Positions 45,667 through 57,731 of a stretch of DNA of 64,000 bases are shown here, in pieces. A model generated the notes under the pieces. The model did no database searches. It was given only the letters and a program-made list of their open reading frames with translations, and had not been told where the DNA came from. Numbering within the stretch: position 1 is the stretch's first letter; each line of letters opens with the position of its first letter. The translations under genes were made by a program, and so were the position numbers. The stretch is from assembly GCA_018342105.1 (NCBI GenBank), contig JAFIRS010001442.1, positions 248,001-312,000 on the forward strand, given 5' to 3'. Source of the stretch: Gonioctena quinquepunctata (Eukaryota > Arthropoda > Insecta > Coleoptera > Chrysomelidae).

Positions 45667-45834
45667 TGCCACTTTGAATTGACAATTGTCACTTTGAAGT
45701 GACAATTGTCACTTTGAACTGACAATTGTCACTTCGAACTGACAATTGTCACTTCGAAGTGACAATTGTCACATACAAAATCATTTTGAATTGCCACTTT
45801 GAACTGACAATTGTCACTTCGAAGTGACCTTCGA
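45667..45834. repeat. 20-bp minisatellite built on the palindrome TGACAATTGTCA
   Basis: GACAATTGTCACTT(T/C)GAA recurs with exact 20-bp period at 45681, 45701, 45721, 45741 and 45761, and again near 45804 after a short break. Each unit is itself a 12-bp palindrome, so the tract can form many alternative hairpins. Confidence 0.9.
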
Positions 45835-46129
45835 AGGGACCTGATACTAAGTTCTACAGGTATAATCATAGAAAGATATAATAATTATAAAGTGTATACT
45901 AGAGTTAGGATTGATTATGAAAAATCCCTCGGGTGATATAACAATCACATGGTAAAACTCAAATATGAAAGAATTTTGAAATAAATGAAAAATGTCGTAA
46001 TTTTGCCATAGCATAGCAGAGCATGGTTGAAAATAATTTTGAAAGTTAGCTGTTTCGAATAATTTAAAACAGGGAATAGAATGTTTCCATTTATTTTTCG
46101 ATTATTTGGTGTATTTCTGTACGGGGGGT

Positions 46130-47306
46130 ATGTTCAAAAGTTTCGAGGTAGTGATAATTTTTTTGACCGACTGACTTGTGCATGACTGGAGAATAGTTGT
46201 CTTTGGTCGAATATTGTAGTTTCTGCCTAGAGAAGATCGCTGGGGAAGGTATATCCCTTTTGCAGGATATGTGTTTTAGATACTCCTCCCCAATCCGTAG
46301 TTCAAGTGGGATTCTACCAAACTTTCATACAACATTATTTTTTGTTTAAGGTTGAGAATGCTGGTTATTGTTTTGTATTTATAAACTATGCATCTTAGTT
46401 TTTTCACAAGAAATGATATTTGTTAGTCCCATCTTAGGTGATTATCTAGAATTATGCCAAAGTATTTGATTTTTTTGGCAGGTCTACTGAATGGTAAGTA
46501 GAATGTTTTATCGAAATTTATTGAGAACAATCTATAGTCAAACCACTTCTTAATTTGGTTTAGGTCGTGCTCCAGCTTTATTTTCAGATTGATCCAGTTA
46601 TTGTTTTGGCAGACTATAACAGTGTCATTGGCAAAGCTGATAAATCTTTGAGTGTGTAATCAGTAAGAAGTGGCTGTTGGGGTAAATATTATATAAGATT
46701 GGTCCTTTTACTGTTCTTTGGGGTACGCCACATGAAATTGTTTTCTTGTTACTCACACTAATCAATTTTCACTCTTTGCCGCCTATTTAATGAATAACTT
46801 CTGAAAAGGTTGTGTGGTATGCCTCTTATACAGAGTTTTAAGTAATATAGAGTGGTCCACGGTATCGAATGCTTTTCGCAAATCTATGAACTATGAACTT
46901 CATGGTCTGGACTCATCTAAGCAATGGTATATGTTTTGTTTCAATATTTTTATGGGTTCTTGAGTGGACATGTTTTCTCTGAAGCCATACTGTGATTTTG
47001 ACATCAGGTTGAAATTTCGAGAAATGTATTCAACCATCTCTGGATAATCTCTCTAAAATTTTGGATAGACATTACCAAGATAATAGGCCTATAAATGGAA
47101 ACATCGGTCTTATTTCCATTTTCATGAATCGGCGTCACCACTGCCATTTCCAATGCTGTGGGAAAATACCCCTGTTCCAGAGATTTATTGACTATGTAAC
47201 TAAATAGTTTTGTTATATAGTTGGCGATAAGTTTGAGGATTTCGGCTTTAATATTATTAATGTCGGGGGCTTTTTTATTTCTGAGTTGAGATATTATTTC
47301 TTTCAT
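46130..47306 (-). pseudogene. LINE reverse transcriptase, decayed
   Basis: 47306-47004 is open: QLRNKKAPDINNIKAEILKL, then YFPTALEMAVVTPIHENGNK and YRPI, the N-terminal reverse-transcriptase blocks. Downstream in shifting frames are SQYGFRENMSTQEPI, KAFDTVDHSILLKTLY, RFISFANDTVIVC (the catalytic FADD has become FAND) and IKYFGIILDNHLRW. Order and strand are consistent over 1.2 kb. Many stops. It belongs to a jockey/I-like group. Confidence 0.8.
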
Positions 47307-47309
47307 TTC

Positions 47310-48635
47310 ATCAACATGCCATTTCCCTTATTTCACTGTGGTCCAAGTTATTGTTGATATCTGATGAGTTTTCCTGGATGCAGGTGAGTATAGCATAGAA
47401 CCCAGCAATAAGGCATATTTTTTTCTTCCCTTCTGATTCTTCTATACCAGACACACCCTATATAACATATATTGCACGATCAGAGCCTATTCCATATTTC
47501 ATCATTTCATTCCTGAGAGTAAGCAAGATGAGGTCTTTGCATCTGTGAGATAGGATATATTTATTTGAATTTCTCATATGAAAGAATGTTCATGGTCTAC
47601 CTCAGTCTCTAATTGGTACGTATGCTACATCTTCTATAAACAGATGCAGGGGTGACAGTTCTTGTAAATCATCGTTCCCAAACAAGCCAATCATTGAACT
47701 TTCGAGTCTACCACACCAAAGCAATCAATGAAAGGAAAAACTGGAATATTGCTGTAATAAATGTTTTCGGTCAGACCTGGTAGATACATTTCCCAAGATC
47801 ATCGTTGTTTATATAACTTCATCGATTTGAGCTATTCAGCAACATCGCTATGACCATTCATAATAACAGCGATCCGGCGGAGAGGGCGCATTCAGTTATA
47901 ACTCGGTCAATAGTACAGATATTTTTACTAAAGAAATTCGTCGATCGTCAGTTCAAACCGTTTTATCATAGCACTGATCGCTGTGAAGAGATTGGGACCG
48001 CCACTGCTCTCAGTGCTCTCCCGATATTGTAATGTAAGCAACTATGGTCAGTGACAGCTCTTCGGACTTCGGATGGTAGTTATATAGGAGCTGCCGTCGC
48101 ATTCCTGCAATACAAGTTGTAACGTACCTTGACAGGAAGATGGCTTCTCGAGAATCCTCACAGAGTTCATCTTCAAGTACTCTATTTCATTTTTCTGAAG
48201 ACAGTTATTGTACTTGATGATGTGAAAAAATTATATGTGATGAATTGTGGGTTGTGTCACTCCTTGAAATGCGTCTGGAAGCAACGAGAAATGGCAGTGG
48301 AACTTTCAGGGTGCCATCACAGCACTGGACGGAAATATACCTCTGGTTTAGTCTAGCGCATCTTATATTTATAACGTTAGTTTGAAGAAATATACTGAAT
48401 CGAAAATTAGCATTTGAGATCATCAGGTAGGGTATTTTTTCAGTTTAGTGAAGACTAAACATCGTGAAGACTACTGCAAAATCTAGAATAACCTCATGAG
48501 GTTGAGATGACATAAAAGGAAGGAAGGGGTGAAAGAAAAACAACTGTACAAATATGAAGGTTTAGAAGAGCAATGCATACAGGTGCGCTATTTCTTGATT
48601 ATTTTTACTCTATGAAGTTTCTAGGAAAACGTCAC
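47310..48635. other. Unassigned stretch
   Basis: No gene recognised. The 60-residue frame at 47850-48032 lies in locally GC-richer DNA but shows no domain. Confidence 0.3.
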
Positions 48636-48639
48636 GATT

Positions 48640-50070
48640 GTCAAGAAAAATTGGGTAGATATTGTAGAAATATTATGAGAACCAGAGAAAAACGTGTAAA
48701 GGTTAAGAATATGAGATCACCCAGTATCTTCATGAAATTTTCACAGGAGCTTGAGAAGACGATAAAAATAGTATAGCAATCGAAAATTTAGCGCGGAAAA
48801 GATAATTTTAGGGGATATGGGCCCCAGAAGGTCCATAAATAGAGGTTATGGAATATCACTTTTGGAAACTGCAAACTGATATAAAGAATAGCTTTCTGCA
48901 CTAAACTATTAACTGTACACTCATTTAACGTTCAAGTAATATTAAAATCACTTAATGATCAATAAAGACATGAAAAAACTCCGATCATGTTTCATTAAAT
49001 TTTTCACATGAACTGTCAAAAATCAAATATTGGTGGTTTCATTGTGCATTGATCTTGGCGTTTTATGGACATGCCACGTTTCCAACTATTCAAGTGAATT
49101 TGGCCAATCCGAATTTTCGCAATTAATTGGATCGAAATTTTCGCGAGCGGAGCAAAGCGTCGCTTTATAAGGTTGATTAGCTTGCATTCAAGTTGGATAG
49201 CAAGGTTAGCCAAGTTAGGTTAGGTTGTGTTCCTTCTTTTTACGTTAGAAATTGATTTGATCGAAATGTTCGCGAGCGGAGCGACGCGTCGCCTTGTAAG
49301 GTTGATTAGCTTGCATTCAACTTTGGTAACAAGGTTAGCCAAGTTAGGTTATGTTCCGTCTTTTTACTTAAGAAATTAATTGGATGTTTTCTTGTATGCC
49401 TGGCATACAAGAAAACATCCAATCCAAATGCGTTTCTTGATCCAGTTTAAAATCCAGTTTAAAAAGTCACATTATTTTATATGTTTGGTAACTTTCTAAA
49501 TACGGCACATCAACTTCATGCTTAATTTTCAAAATTATAATCACTATCAAGAAGCGTGGTGAAATATACTTTGCATTTTTAACACAGATATCAGATCGTT
49601 ATTTCATGCTGTAATATTTATCATTAATATACGCATTGAATTTCAGTATTTGCTTTTCCCCTTTTGGAGACATAGGCAACGTCGCATATCAATAAGCTGC
49701 AAGATTCGGATAATCATAACATTTGATTTTTGACATTTCTTCTGTAAAATTATATGAAAAGTAATCGGAGTTTTTTCATGTCTTTATCGTAAGTTAAGTG
49801 ATTTTAATATTACTAAAAGGTAAAACGTGTGTGCAGTTACTATTTTAGTGTAAATAGAAATTGTTTATATCAGTTTATAATTTCCAAAAGTGATATCCTA
49901 TAACCTCTCTTTATGGATCTTCGGGGGCCCATATCTCCTAATATTATCTTTTCCGTACAAAATTTTCGATTGCTATACTGTTTTTACCATGTTTTGAAGC
50001 ATCTGTAAAAATTTCGCGAAGATACTGGGTGATCTCATATTCTTTACCTTTTCCGAAAAACGTGTCCTAC
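48640..50070. mobile_element. Foldback element with arms of about 350-400 bp
   Basis: 48640-49040 is repeated in inverse at about 49720-50070 (shared words include GAATATGAGATCACCCAGTA, GTATAGCAATCGAAAATTT and CGGAGTTTTTTCATGTCTTT). The centre holds two direct repeats of about 120 bp (49118-49240 and 49243-49370, each with TTCGCGAGCGGAGC and AAGGTTAGCCAAGTTAGGTT) and a perfect palindrome at 49379-49423. No transposase is encoded. TSD not identified. Confidence 0.75.
49379..49423. repeat. Perfect 45-bp palindrome
   Basis: Arms of 22 bp without mismatch (left arm starts ATTGGATGTTTTC) around a single T at 49401. Such a structure would extrude easily as a cruciform. Confidence 0.95.
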
Positions 50071-50478
50071 AAAGTTTATGACGCGGATTCTCAGGTATTT
50101 CGGAAAAAAATTACCGCTGAAGTGATAGCGAGATGAAAACTGATTCGTAGGTTTATCTACTAGAAGCTTGAAAGCTCTAGTAGAGATAAGAAATATCACT
50201 CATTTTCCGCATTAGTTTACGATTATAAAAGGAGTAGTAAGTTCATGGTTTCTGTTCCGATTTGATGTTAAATGAGTTTGTCAGATGAGGTTTCATTGTC
50301 ATCAAGAAAATAATTTCGGAGATAGAGCAAGATCCAGTTCAGGAAAACTATTTTCATTCCTAGGGCATTTACATTTTTGTCATTTTGAATTTCAATCTAA
50401 TACACTGTGTCACCAGTAGAGCATATTCAAAAATACAATATATAGTTTGTTCTAAGTTGTTGATGTCTACCAGGGATG

Positions 50479-50742
50479 TTATACAGTATATAATAATGCC
50501 TTGGATTCAAGAAGTACCTCAGGAACATCATCCCACAAGTGTGATGGAGGAAAATGATCTCCAATTACCTGTTCGTCAGCTAAATATGAGCTGAAAAATG
50601 TCAACCTTATTATTGAAAAGTTCAAGATATGAAATTTTTCGATTAGGATATCGTGATCCACCATATGGGACGCCTGCGTTGTCAATATATACGACATCGT
50701 CTTGACAATCTGCGAATATAACCAGGTTTGACACAATGCCAT
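50479..50742 (-). pseudogene. LINE reverse-transcriptase fragment
   Basis: Minus strand SHMVDHDILIEKFHILNFS, then FFSSYLADEQVIGDHF, DDVPEVLLESKALLY: the 'VDH.IL...L' and a degraded 'GVPQGS.LGPLLY' palm motif. It is a different lineage from the fragment next to it. Confidence 0.5.
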
Positions 50743-50762
50743 GTTAAAAAACTGTATAGGAT

Positions 50763-51355
50763 TTACTCATATATCTTGGCAAACGCAGACAACACCGATA
50801 CGCTTTGTGGATAGGGAAACTGTTGATTGTTTCCACACACATAATTTGACTGAGGCAAATATATCTTGAAGTGATATTTGATTAATATTAAGAAATATTC
50901 AACAGTAATATAAGGAGTGCAATGGATATTTTCATATAATTTCCCAAGATTGTTCTCGGTGAGTCGATACAACTCTGGCCAATTATCGTGGGAAAAAAAC
51001 AATCGCGGTGTCGTCTGCATAGGAAATGATTCAACCTTTTGAATTTTTATTTTGCAAATGTCATTTATATAAATTAAGAATAATAGTGGACCTAAAATGG
51101 TGCCTTGGGGGACCCCTACTGTGACTATTCGAGGTTGCTCAGGACATTTTCTATTCTAACTCTCTGGGTGCGGTTTTTAATATAATCCGTAAATAATTGT
51201 AGGGCTGTGCCTCTTATTCCATCATCATATAGTTTGTCCAATAGGATACTGTGGGACACGGTGTCGAATGCTTTAGCCAAATCGTGAAAGAGCGCTAAGC
51301 ATTTTTTCAAGGAATCCAGATTTCCTATAATGTCTTCGGTTAGTTCTAATATAGT
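50763..51355 (-). pseudogene. LINE reverse-transcriptase fragment with YADD box
   Basis: Minus strand reads ELTEDIIGNLDSLKKCLALF, HDLAKAFDTVSHSILLDKLY, NRTQRVRIENVLSN, then after a break GVPQGT-like sequence and SYADDTAIVFFSHDNWPELY, and LTENNLGKLYEN. These are successive palm motifs of a jockey/I-type reverse transcriptase. Frameshifts near 51110 and 51040. Confidence 0.8.
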
Positions 51356-51521
51356 TACTTACATTAGTTTTGCAGCTTAGTTATTGAGACTAAAAAGGTA
51401 AATTTTTTGTTAAAAACTTATAACTTTTTAATTTTTGTGGCTAAAATATATTAATTGCTACCTACTTAGTTTGGATTACTTTTGAAATATTTACTTAACA
51501 ACCTTACTATTAACTGTTATA

Positions 51522-53592
51522 CACTGTGTCCGTAAAGTATGGAACAAATTCATTTTTAGCTAAACAGGTCATTTTAAGAAATAATCCTGAAACACGTCGA
51601 TTTTTTATGTTAATTTACCGTATTTCAAAATAATAATCTAATATACAGGGTGAATTACGTTCGAGTAATGACGTCACCGTCATTTTTTTTTTAATGGAAC
51701 ACCCCCATTTTGTCTCAATTTTCGGATTACTCTAGCTGAGCTGATTCCAAAAATATATCACATGTTGATTCCAATTGGTACAGGGTGGACAAAAATACAA
51801 TAGTTTTGTGTGTGCTCATAAAGTAACGCGTAACATTCTTTATTAGGTAAATTAACAATATTATCAAAAATACTTATTGTCTAGCGGCAATTGGTTTAAA
51901 TGTAACACCCCGTAGTTTGCTACATGTTTAGAGTAATAAAAATGAGCTGTTTCCAAACATGTTTGGTACTTGTGGTCTAGCAGACAGAATATGACAAAAA
52001 ATATTTCTTATCTATTTATAAAAAACATAGTCGTCTACTTTTTTGGGAAATGTCATTATTTGTTTAGTAATTTATGATGTTCAGTGACAGTTTAGTACTA
52101 CAATATTTTTGGTATTCGTGAATATTCGAATGATTGCTTAGATTTAATTGGAAGTAGAAATGGAGTTAAGTGTAAAACAAAGAATTGAAATACTTATGAT
52201 GATTGGGTATGGAGACAGAACGCGAACTCAGATGGAAGTGTGCAATTTGTTTAATGATAAATATCCAGAAAGACCTATAACGCGTTCAACAGTCAGTAAG
52301 ATTGAAACGAAATTTCGAGAAATTGGTTATGTTGAAAATGTACACAAATCAGGTCGTCCCCCTGCAAATGCTGATACAGCATTAGATGTTTTACTGAGTT
52401 TTGAAGAAGATGCGCACACTTCTGTTCGTAAAGTTAGTCGCTATATCGGTGTTAGCAAAACAACGGTACACAAACTATTGAAGCTTGAAAAATGGCATCC
52501 TTATAAAATCAAACTTGTGCAAGAATTAAACGAAGATGATCCCGATAGAAGACTCCAACTTTGCGAAGAAATGATGGATAAATGTCACCGAGACCCTCTC
52601 TTGATACAAAACATTATTTTTTCTGATGAGTCCACTTTCATGTTAAATGGTGAGGTTAACCATCAGAATTGTTGATACTGGGCAAAAGAAAACCCCCACT
52701 GGATGCGTGAGCATCATACACAATACCCTCAAAAGGTAAATGTATGGGCTGGAATTGTACGAAATCGAATCATCGGACCCTACTTTTTCGAAGGTAATTT
52801 AAACGGGGCAACGTACCTTGAGTTTTTAAGGGGGTATCTCGTACCTACTTTACGTAATTTGTTTCCCAGCAGACGTAATCCTGGAGGTTTTGATGAAAGT
52901 TTATGGTTTCAACAGGATGGTGCACCTCCACATTATGCTGTAGATGTTAGAAGGTACCTAGATGGAATTTTTCCGAACAGGTGGATTGGTAGACGTGGAC
53001 CCACTGAATGGCCAGCGAGGTCACCAGATTTAAATCCTTTGGATTATTTTCTGTGGGGCCATCCGAAGAATGTTATTTATAAAACGAAACCAGCAAATAT
53101 TGCAGATGTACAAGAGAAAATTCGAACAGAAATAAACAATATTACGCAAGAAACCATACACAAGGTTCAACAAGAATTTGTACAATGTTTGGGTTACTGT
53201 CAAATACAGCAAGGGCTGCAGTTCGAACATTTATAAAGTCATGTATTCCAGCATATTCTGTCCGCTAGACAATAAGTATTTTTGATAATATTGTTAATTT
53301 ACCTAATAAAGAATGTTACGCGTTACTTTATGAGCACACACAAAACTATTGTATTTTTGTCCACCCTGTACCAATTGGAATCAACATGTGATACATTTTT
53401 GGAATCAGCTCAGCTAGAGTAATCCGAAAATTGAGACAAAATGGGGGAGTTCCATTTAAAAAAAATGACGGTGACGTCATTACTCGAACGTAATTCACCC
53501 TGTATATTAGATTATTATTTTAAAATTACGGTAAATTAACATAAAAAATCGACGTGTTTCAGCATTATTTTTAAAACTTTACGGACACAGTG
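51522..53592 (+). mobile_element. Mariner-like element with very long TIRs, nearly intact
   Basis: Ends CACTGTGTCCGTAAAG and complement, with TA at 51520-51521 and 53593-53594. The inverted repeats reach 366 bp on the left (to 51887, CTTATTGTCTAGCGG) and 331 bp on the right (from 53262); the right lacks about 35 bp present on the left. A second CAGGGTG-type word occurs inside each TIR. TIR arms remain almost identical, suggesting recent activity. Confidence 0.93.
52160..53236 (+). pseudogene. Mariner-like transposase with a single in-frame stop
   Basis: 358 codons from ATG at 52160. N-terminal helix-turn-helix part (residues about 1-110): VKQRIEILMMIGYGDRTRTQ, RPITRSTVSKIETKF, SGRPPANAD, RKVSRYIGVSKTTVHKLL. 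Catalytic part: IIFSDESTFMLNG (first Asp), KVNVWAGIVRNRIIGPYFFE, WFQQDGAPPHYAVDVR (second Asp), WPARSPDLNPLDYFLWG (third Asp; about 36 residues after the second by my count, not the 34 of classical mariner). The only lesion is TGA at 52673-52675 between HQNC and YWAKENPHW. Codons remain open otherwise. Confidence 0.93.
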
Positions 53593-53599
53593 TATACTA

Positions 53600-54060
53600 C
53601 AACTAGCTGGTACCATCGACTTCGTCCGCGTTGAACTTCGTATTTTTCTGACGACTATTACAAATTCACTCACCCCTAAAGGGACGGAATTCAACTTCAA
53701 AACTTATGGAACCCTCTCACAAACTTTCACCCCTCCCCCCTAGGGGTTGCATTAATAAAAACACTGAAACATGTATTATTCTATTCCTTACAAAATCCTC
53801 AAATATAAATTGTTATGACCCTAACTTGAAAACTAACGGAACCCCCATGAAAACTTTCACCCCTTTGGAGTTGAATTCCCAAAAACACTGAAATACATAT
53901 TTCTTCTATTTGTAACAAAGACTCCAAATACCAACGTTTATGACCCCAACTTGAAAACCAACGGAATTCCTATATGAACTTCCAATCCCAATTTGAACCC
54001 CAGTTTACCCCATTAGGGTTTGAATTCCCCCTCGTGCACTACGTGCACTCGTGCTCTTTT
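53600..54060. repeat. Three degenerate tandem units of about 125 bp
   Basis: A unit containing AACTTGAAAACCAACGGAA, ACTTTCACCCC, GGGGTTGAATTCC and AAAAACACTGAAA recurs near 53690, 53820 and 53940. C-rich CACCCC blocks with GGGGTTGAATT resemble tails of RTE-type retroelements, but no coding part is adjacent. Confidence 0.6.
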
Positions 54061-54979
54061 TCAAATAAAAATGCATTCAGGCAAATTTCCCAAAAATAAT
54101 CGATATATTTCCATTGCACGAATTGTATTTTATTAGAGAATTTCAGGAATCAAAAATCTAAATTGTTTGTATACACTCGTAAGTAAGTATAAAATATCAG
54201 TGTCACAAAAAATTTTTTTTTTTTTTAAATATAGGCATCACCTCTCGTTGTCCTGGATGTCTCCATGAAAAATAGATATAGCGATACAAACACAAACAAT
54301 TTTGAACGCTCGCGTCTTTTTTGAAATTTCGTAAAATATGTCGCGATTTGGAATAGTCACGCTAGAAGAGATTGATTAAAACATTGAAATTCTTACCTCA
54401 AACACACCAAAAGGGCTAAATCTTCGATTTGGAGACAATTTCAAGACTACCTTGCTGAAAAACAGTGTATTCTGGACAAGTGTACATCAAAAGAGAAGCC
54501 CACTTATATATATATATATATATATAGTTTTGGGACACCCTGTACTGTGCAATTATTCGATAATTGTGCACTAGTGCATGATTATCACGTAATCACATTC
54601 TGATTGGTTCAAATTAACAATAAAAACTTGCCAGTTTATTGTTGGAATGTCAGTTTTGACAGATAAATGATATTCTCAGTTGTAATACCACAAGAGAGTC
54701 AGAATAAAATGAAAATAATTCGACAGATTTTCGAAAACTTTTTGCCAGGCAATATACTATTGCTATTGTCAAATGGTAACAAGTTTGAGAAAGAAACCTG
54801 GAGAATTATTTTCTACTTTATCGAACTCTCGTATGGTATTCTATAGATTATTTTTTGGTGTTACGATCATTTCCACATTTCCTCGCACAATGATACAAGG
54901 AACTAAACCGGTTTTGATTGATTTCTCACTTTCATGCGAATTGATGACAGGCGTCAAATAATAGTATATTAAAGTATAA
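54061..54979. other. Unassigned stretch
   Basis: Contains a short (TA)n tract at 54508-54526 and a GGGACACCCTGTA word at 54531 that may be the end of another TA-element. No gene recognised. Confidence 0.35.
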
Positions 54980-55079
54980 GTGGATAAAAAGGGCTTTAAA
55001 ACACGCGCGATTTTTCGAGCACGACGGCGCAGCCGGAGTGCTCGAAATAGAGCAAGTGTTTTTAAGACCAGTTATCCAC
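54980..55079. repeat. 100-bp imperfect palindrome, centre GGCGCAGCC
   Basis: Outer words GTGGATAA/TTATCCAC and inner TCGAGCAC/GTGCTCGA pair across a centre at 55030. First of four similar palindromes up to 58032. Confidence 0.8.
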
Positions 55080-55219
55080 GAATACTTTACGTAATTTTTT
55101 TTTATTGGTGCACTTTGAAATCATATATACTGGTATTATTACTACAAAAAATAGAAATAAGAACTAATAATGCAAGAAGGTTGAATTCGTGATGTGACAT
55201 CAGTATACCTTTCGTTGTC

Positions 55220-55417
55220 ATGGAAATGAGAAAAACATTCATTTGCAATTTGTTACCAAAGATCAATATTTGTTGTCACCAGAGCTCAAAAATGAATGAT
55301 TCTAATATCGATTTTTTGAATAGTGAGGCAGAATCGCGGTTAATACCGCGAAAATCCAGTGATATATATAAAAAAGAATATGAAAAGTTCATCAAATGGA
55401 TGGAGGAGCACATATAA
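55220..55417 (+). pseudogene. Crypton-like recombinase, N-terminal fragment
   Basis: The frame contains LNSEAESRLIPRKSSDIYK and KEYEKFIKWMEEH, resembling the N-terminal (core-binding-like) start of Crypton/DUF3504-type proteins, where a '..IP..T...Y...Y..F..W' pattern is common. It is enclosed by an inverted word (ATTGGTGCAC near 55100, GGCACCAAT near 55605). No catalytic part follows. Confidence 0.45.
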
Positions 55418-55742
55418 ATGAACGAATTGTTAGTAATATTTTATCTGACGTTACAAGGAACTCCTGTCAGATCACTAATCAAAAATTTGTCATTTAGACT
55501 TCACGTTTCTCGATTTGTTGATGTTGTCATGGTTACCTTCAAAAAACGCGCGTTTTTTAAAGTTCGATTTAAACACGCTGAGGCGTGCTTTAAATGGGTA
55601 AAAAGGGGCACCAATAAAAAAAAAAAATACGTTGTCAGACAATAAAAACAAAATATCTCAAATCATTCCCGCGGCAATTTTCTAGGTAGATTATTCTCAC
55701 TTAATCTCCCTAGAGCATTAATTGTTGCCGTAAATTTTTTGA

Positions 55743-55815
55743 GTACATGAATTTTTTGAAATTTATCACGAGTCGCTAAGCGACGAGGGATAATTTTCTT
55801 TAAAAATTCATGTAC
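55743..55815. repeat. 73-bp imperfect palindrome, centre GTCGCTAAGCGAC
   Basis: Outer arms GTACATGAATTTTT / AAAAATTCATGTAC. Confidence 0.85.
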
Positions 55816-56572
55816 GAGACAAATTTCCCGCAATTAATTCAAGCACGTGGGGGATTCGATAAGAAAATTTTATACCGGAATTATATTTAAATAGAAAGCA
55901 TCAAGTAAATATTTATTTTGACGTTATTCACAAATAAATAGAAGGCTGTGTGTAATGGGAAATTTGGGGGAGATTTTTTTCTGATATTACCCGTTCCCTA
56001 AAATATATAATATCAGATAAACTATTATGTAAAATTAATTGTTTTCATACAATTTTCTTACTGGGTTTCAGGGAAATGTCAATATTGATTAAAAATGAAA
56101 GTGGATGTTCGTATTGCGGGATATTTCATTTTTATTTTTCCCGTGCCCTAGTAAAATAAAATTTATAATCAGATACATTATTATATAAAAATTATTGATT
56201 TCATATAATTTTCTTACTAGGTTCCAGGGGAATGTCAATATTGACTACAAACAAAGGTGATATACAGCAAAAAATATATAACTATACCTATACATATATA
56301 CTTAAATATTTTTCATATTCTATTAGTTTTAATTCTAAGAAAAATTAATATTAGCGGTAATAATTTGTTTTTCAAATAATTCAGGAAATCGGGATATTTT
56401 ATTCTTTATTCTAAATAGAATGTTGTTGGCGTATGTTGCTGGTTAAAAAAATATTTTGTAAAGTTAGTCATGGATTTGACATTCACTACTCCTGTCAATC
56501 AATATTTTGTGGCATTATAAGTTCCTCATAACACTGTATACAATCATAAGTTAGTAAAAAAGTGATAATAAA

Positions 56573-56827
56573 ATGAACTTTCAATCGTATGAATTGTGTT
56601 CCTTCTGCAAAGAATCACAGCACATTAAAATGTACCATAAAAATGTAAAATATCTAACATACCTAGTGAAAGAATCTCGATTAAATCCTGAGCAAGAAAA
56701 CTTATTTAAGGAGATTGGCAACATTCTGCGTGATATTGTGCCTTCTTTTGGACAAAATACTCAAAGAAATAAACTGGTGTCTCAGTATTATTTTTATTTT
56801 ATGAAACACATGCATATTGTTAAATAA
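56573..56827 (+). CDS. Hypothetical small protein, 84 residues
   Basis: Starts at ATG in TAAAATGA and reads YELCSFCKESQHIKMYHKNV, then LVKESRLNPEQENLFKEIGN and ILRDIVPSFGQN to TAA at 56825-56827. An AATAAA signal overlaps the stop. Composition (a CxxC pair, charged helix-like middle) is more protein-like than most short frames here. It has no known domain that I recognise; it may be part of a Crypton-linked element or chance. Confidence 0.3.
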   Translation: MNFQSYELCSFCKESQHIKMYHKNVKYLTYLVKESRLNPEQENLFKEIGNILRDIVPSFGQNTQRNKLVSQYYFYFMKHMHIVK

Positions 56828-57208
56828 AACAACGGTTTTGTGTTTCATTCACCACTTAGGAAAGGGGAGGTAGAAGTGGAATTTTCGAAGAATTTAAAAT
56901 TAGTTAATGATATTATAGAATGTACACCTCAATAAATTGTTGTAATATTTTCAACTTATAAAGTAAGTAAATGAAAAATATTGTCAATATTATTTCAATA
57001 TTATTTTTGTCTAATTATATGATAGCTGTCATGTGCCGGGAAATTTCCACTTATTAATTTTACGTCTACATGCTAATGTGGATGAAACATTTTCAGAAAA
57101 TTTGCTGGGTACCATAGTAACAATGTCGAAATAAAGCATCTGATTGGTTGAAAATGAGTGGTATAAAATTTTCAGTAGTAATATCCCTAGGGCATTGATA
57201 ATAGACGA

Positions 57209-57726
57209 GATTATTTTTCCGACCCAAATATCGACCAATAGAATTGCACCATTCGACGTCACGTGGTACAACCTACATGGTATTATACTGATAATTTTTT
57301 GAAAATTTTCTCTGGTAGTTGCTATATATAAAAAACAAAACATGATCCAGTCAAATTAACCACACTTCAAACTGACAGGTTGAATTCAATTGTGACAATT
57401 GGAGATTTTGCATAAATGAGTATTTGGAGTTTGTTCTCTGTCCACCATCGATAAAAAAGTCAAAGGAAATGTTCCCATTAATAAGGAGAAGGCAAAAAAA
57501 AACAGTTTGGAACCAATTTACTACTTTTTGTACTGAGAGGGAATACACATTGAGTGCTGAAACGAGTGAACATGCACCAATGTTTACAACAATTGTATTT
57601 TTGATTGCACTAGCCTGAATCTTAATTAAATGTTGTTTTATTCATTATGAAATTCTTATTTGTTAACTGTACATTTCGTCTCATGGTGCAATTCTATTGG
57701 CCGACATTTGGGACGGAAAAATAATC
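57209..57726. mobile_element. Element bounded by 44-bp inverted repeats, with Crypton-like fragment
   Basis: GATTATTTTTCCGACCCAAA at 57209 and its complement ending 57726 are the outer parts of arms of about 44 bp with few mismatches. Inside, 57424-57618 (+) encodes KKTVWNQFTTFCTEREYTLS, similar to the 'IWGIFMEFCCEREYEL' block of the Crypton at 58190-59241. This suggests a non-autonomous relative. Confidence 0.5.
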
Positions 57727-57731
57727 CCCCG

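Larger units (their letters stand above)
42100..46125. other. Long AT-rich stretch with microsatellites and weak exon-like segments
   Basis: Mostly unassigned. It holds two (AT)n tracts and a palindromic minisatellite, listed separately. Two plus-strand stretches could be exons: about 43330-43472, open and ending in a GTATAA donor-like site (LISGILDGSFANGESLRGVD), and about 44857-44968 (after a TAG acceptor-like site; LLSVSDSLPFLETAAALVNW to a stop). Neither is recognised, and continuity with 40743-40898 is speculative. Confidence 0.25.

Noticed and set aside
47370..47400. CTGATGAG at 47372 considered as another hammerhead
   Set aside because: No GAAA at a suitable distance and no closing stem.
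49195..49230. AGGTTAGGTT words considered as insect telomere (TTAGG)n repeat
   Set aside because: Only about two consecutive units, inside a duplicated 120-bp repeat of a foldback element.
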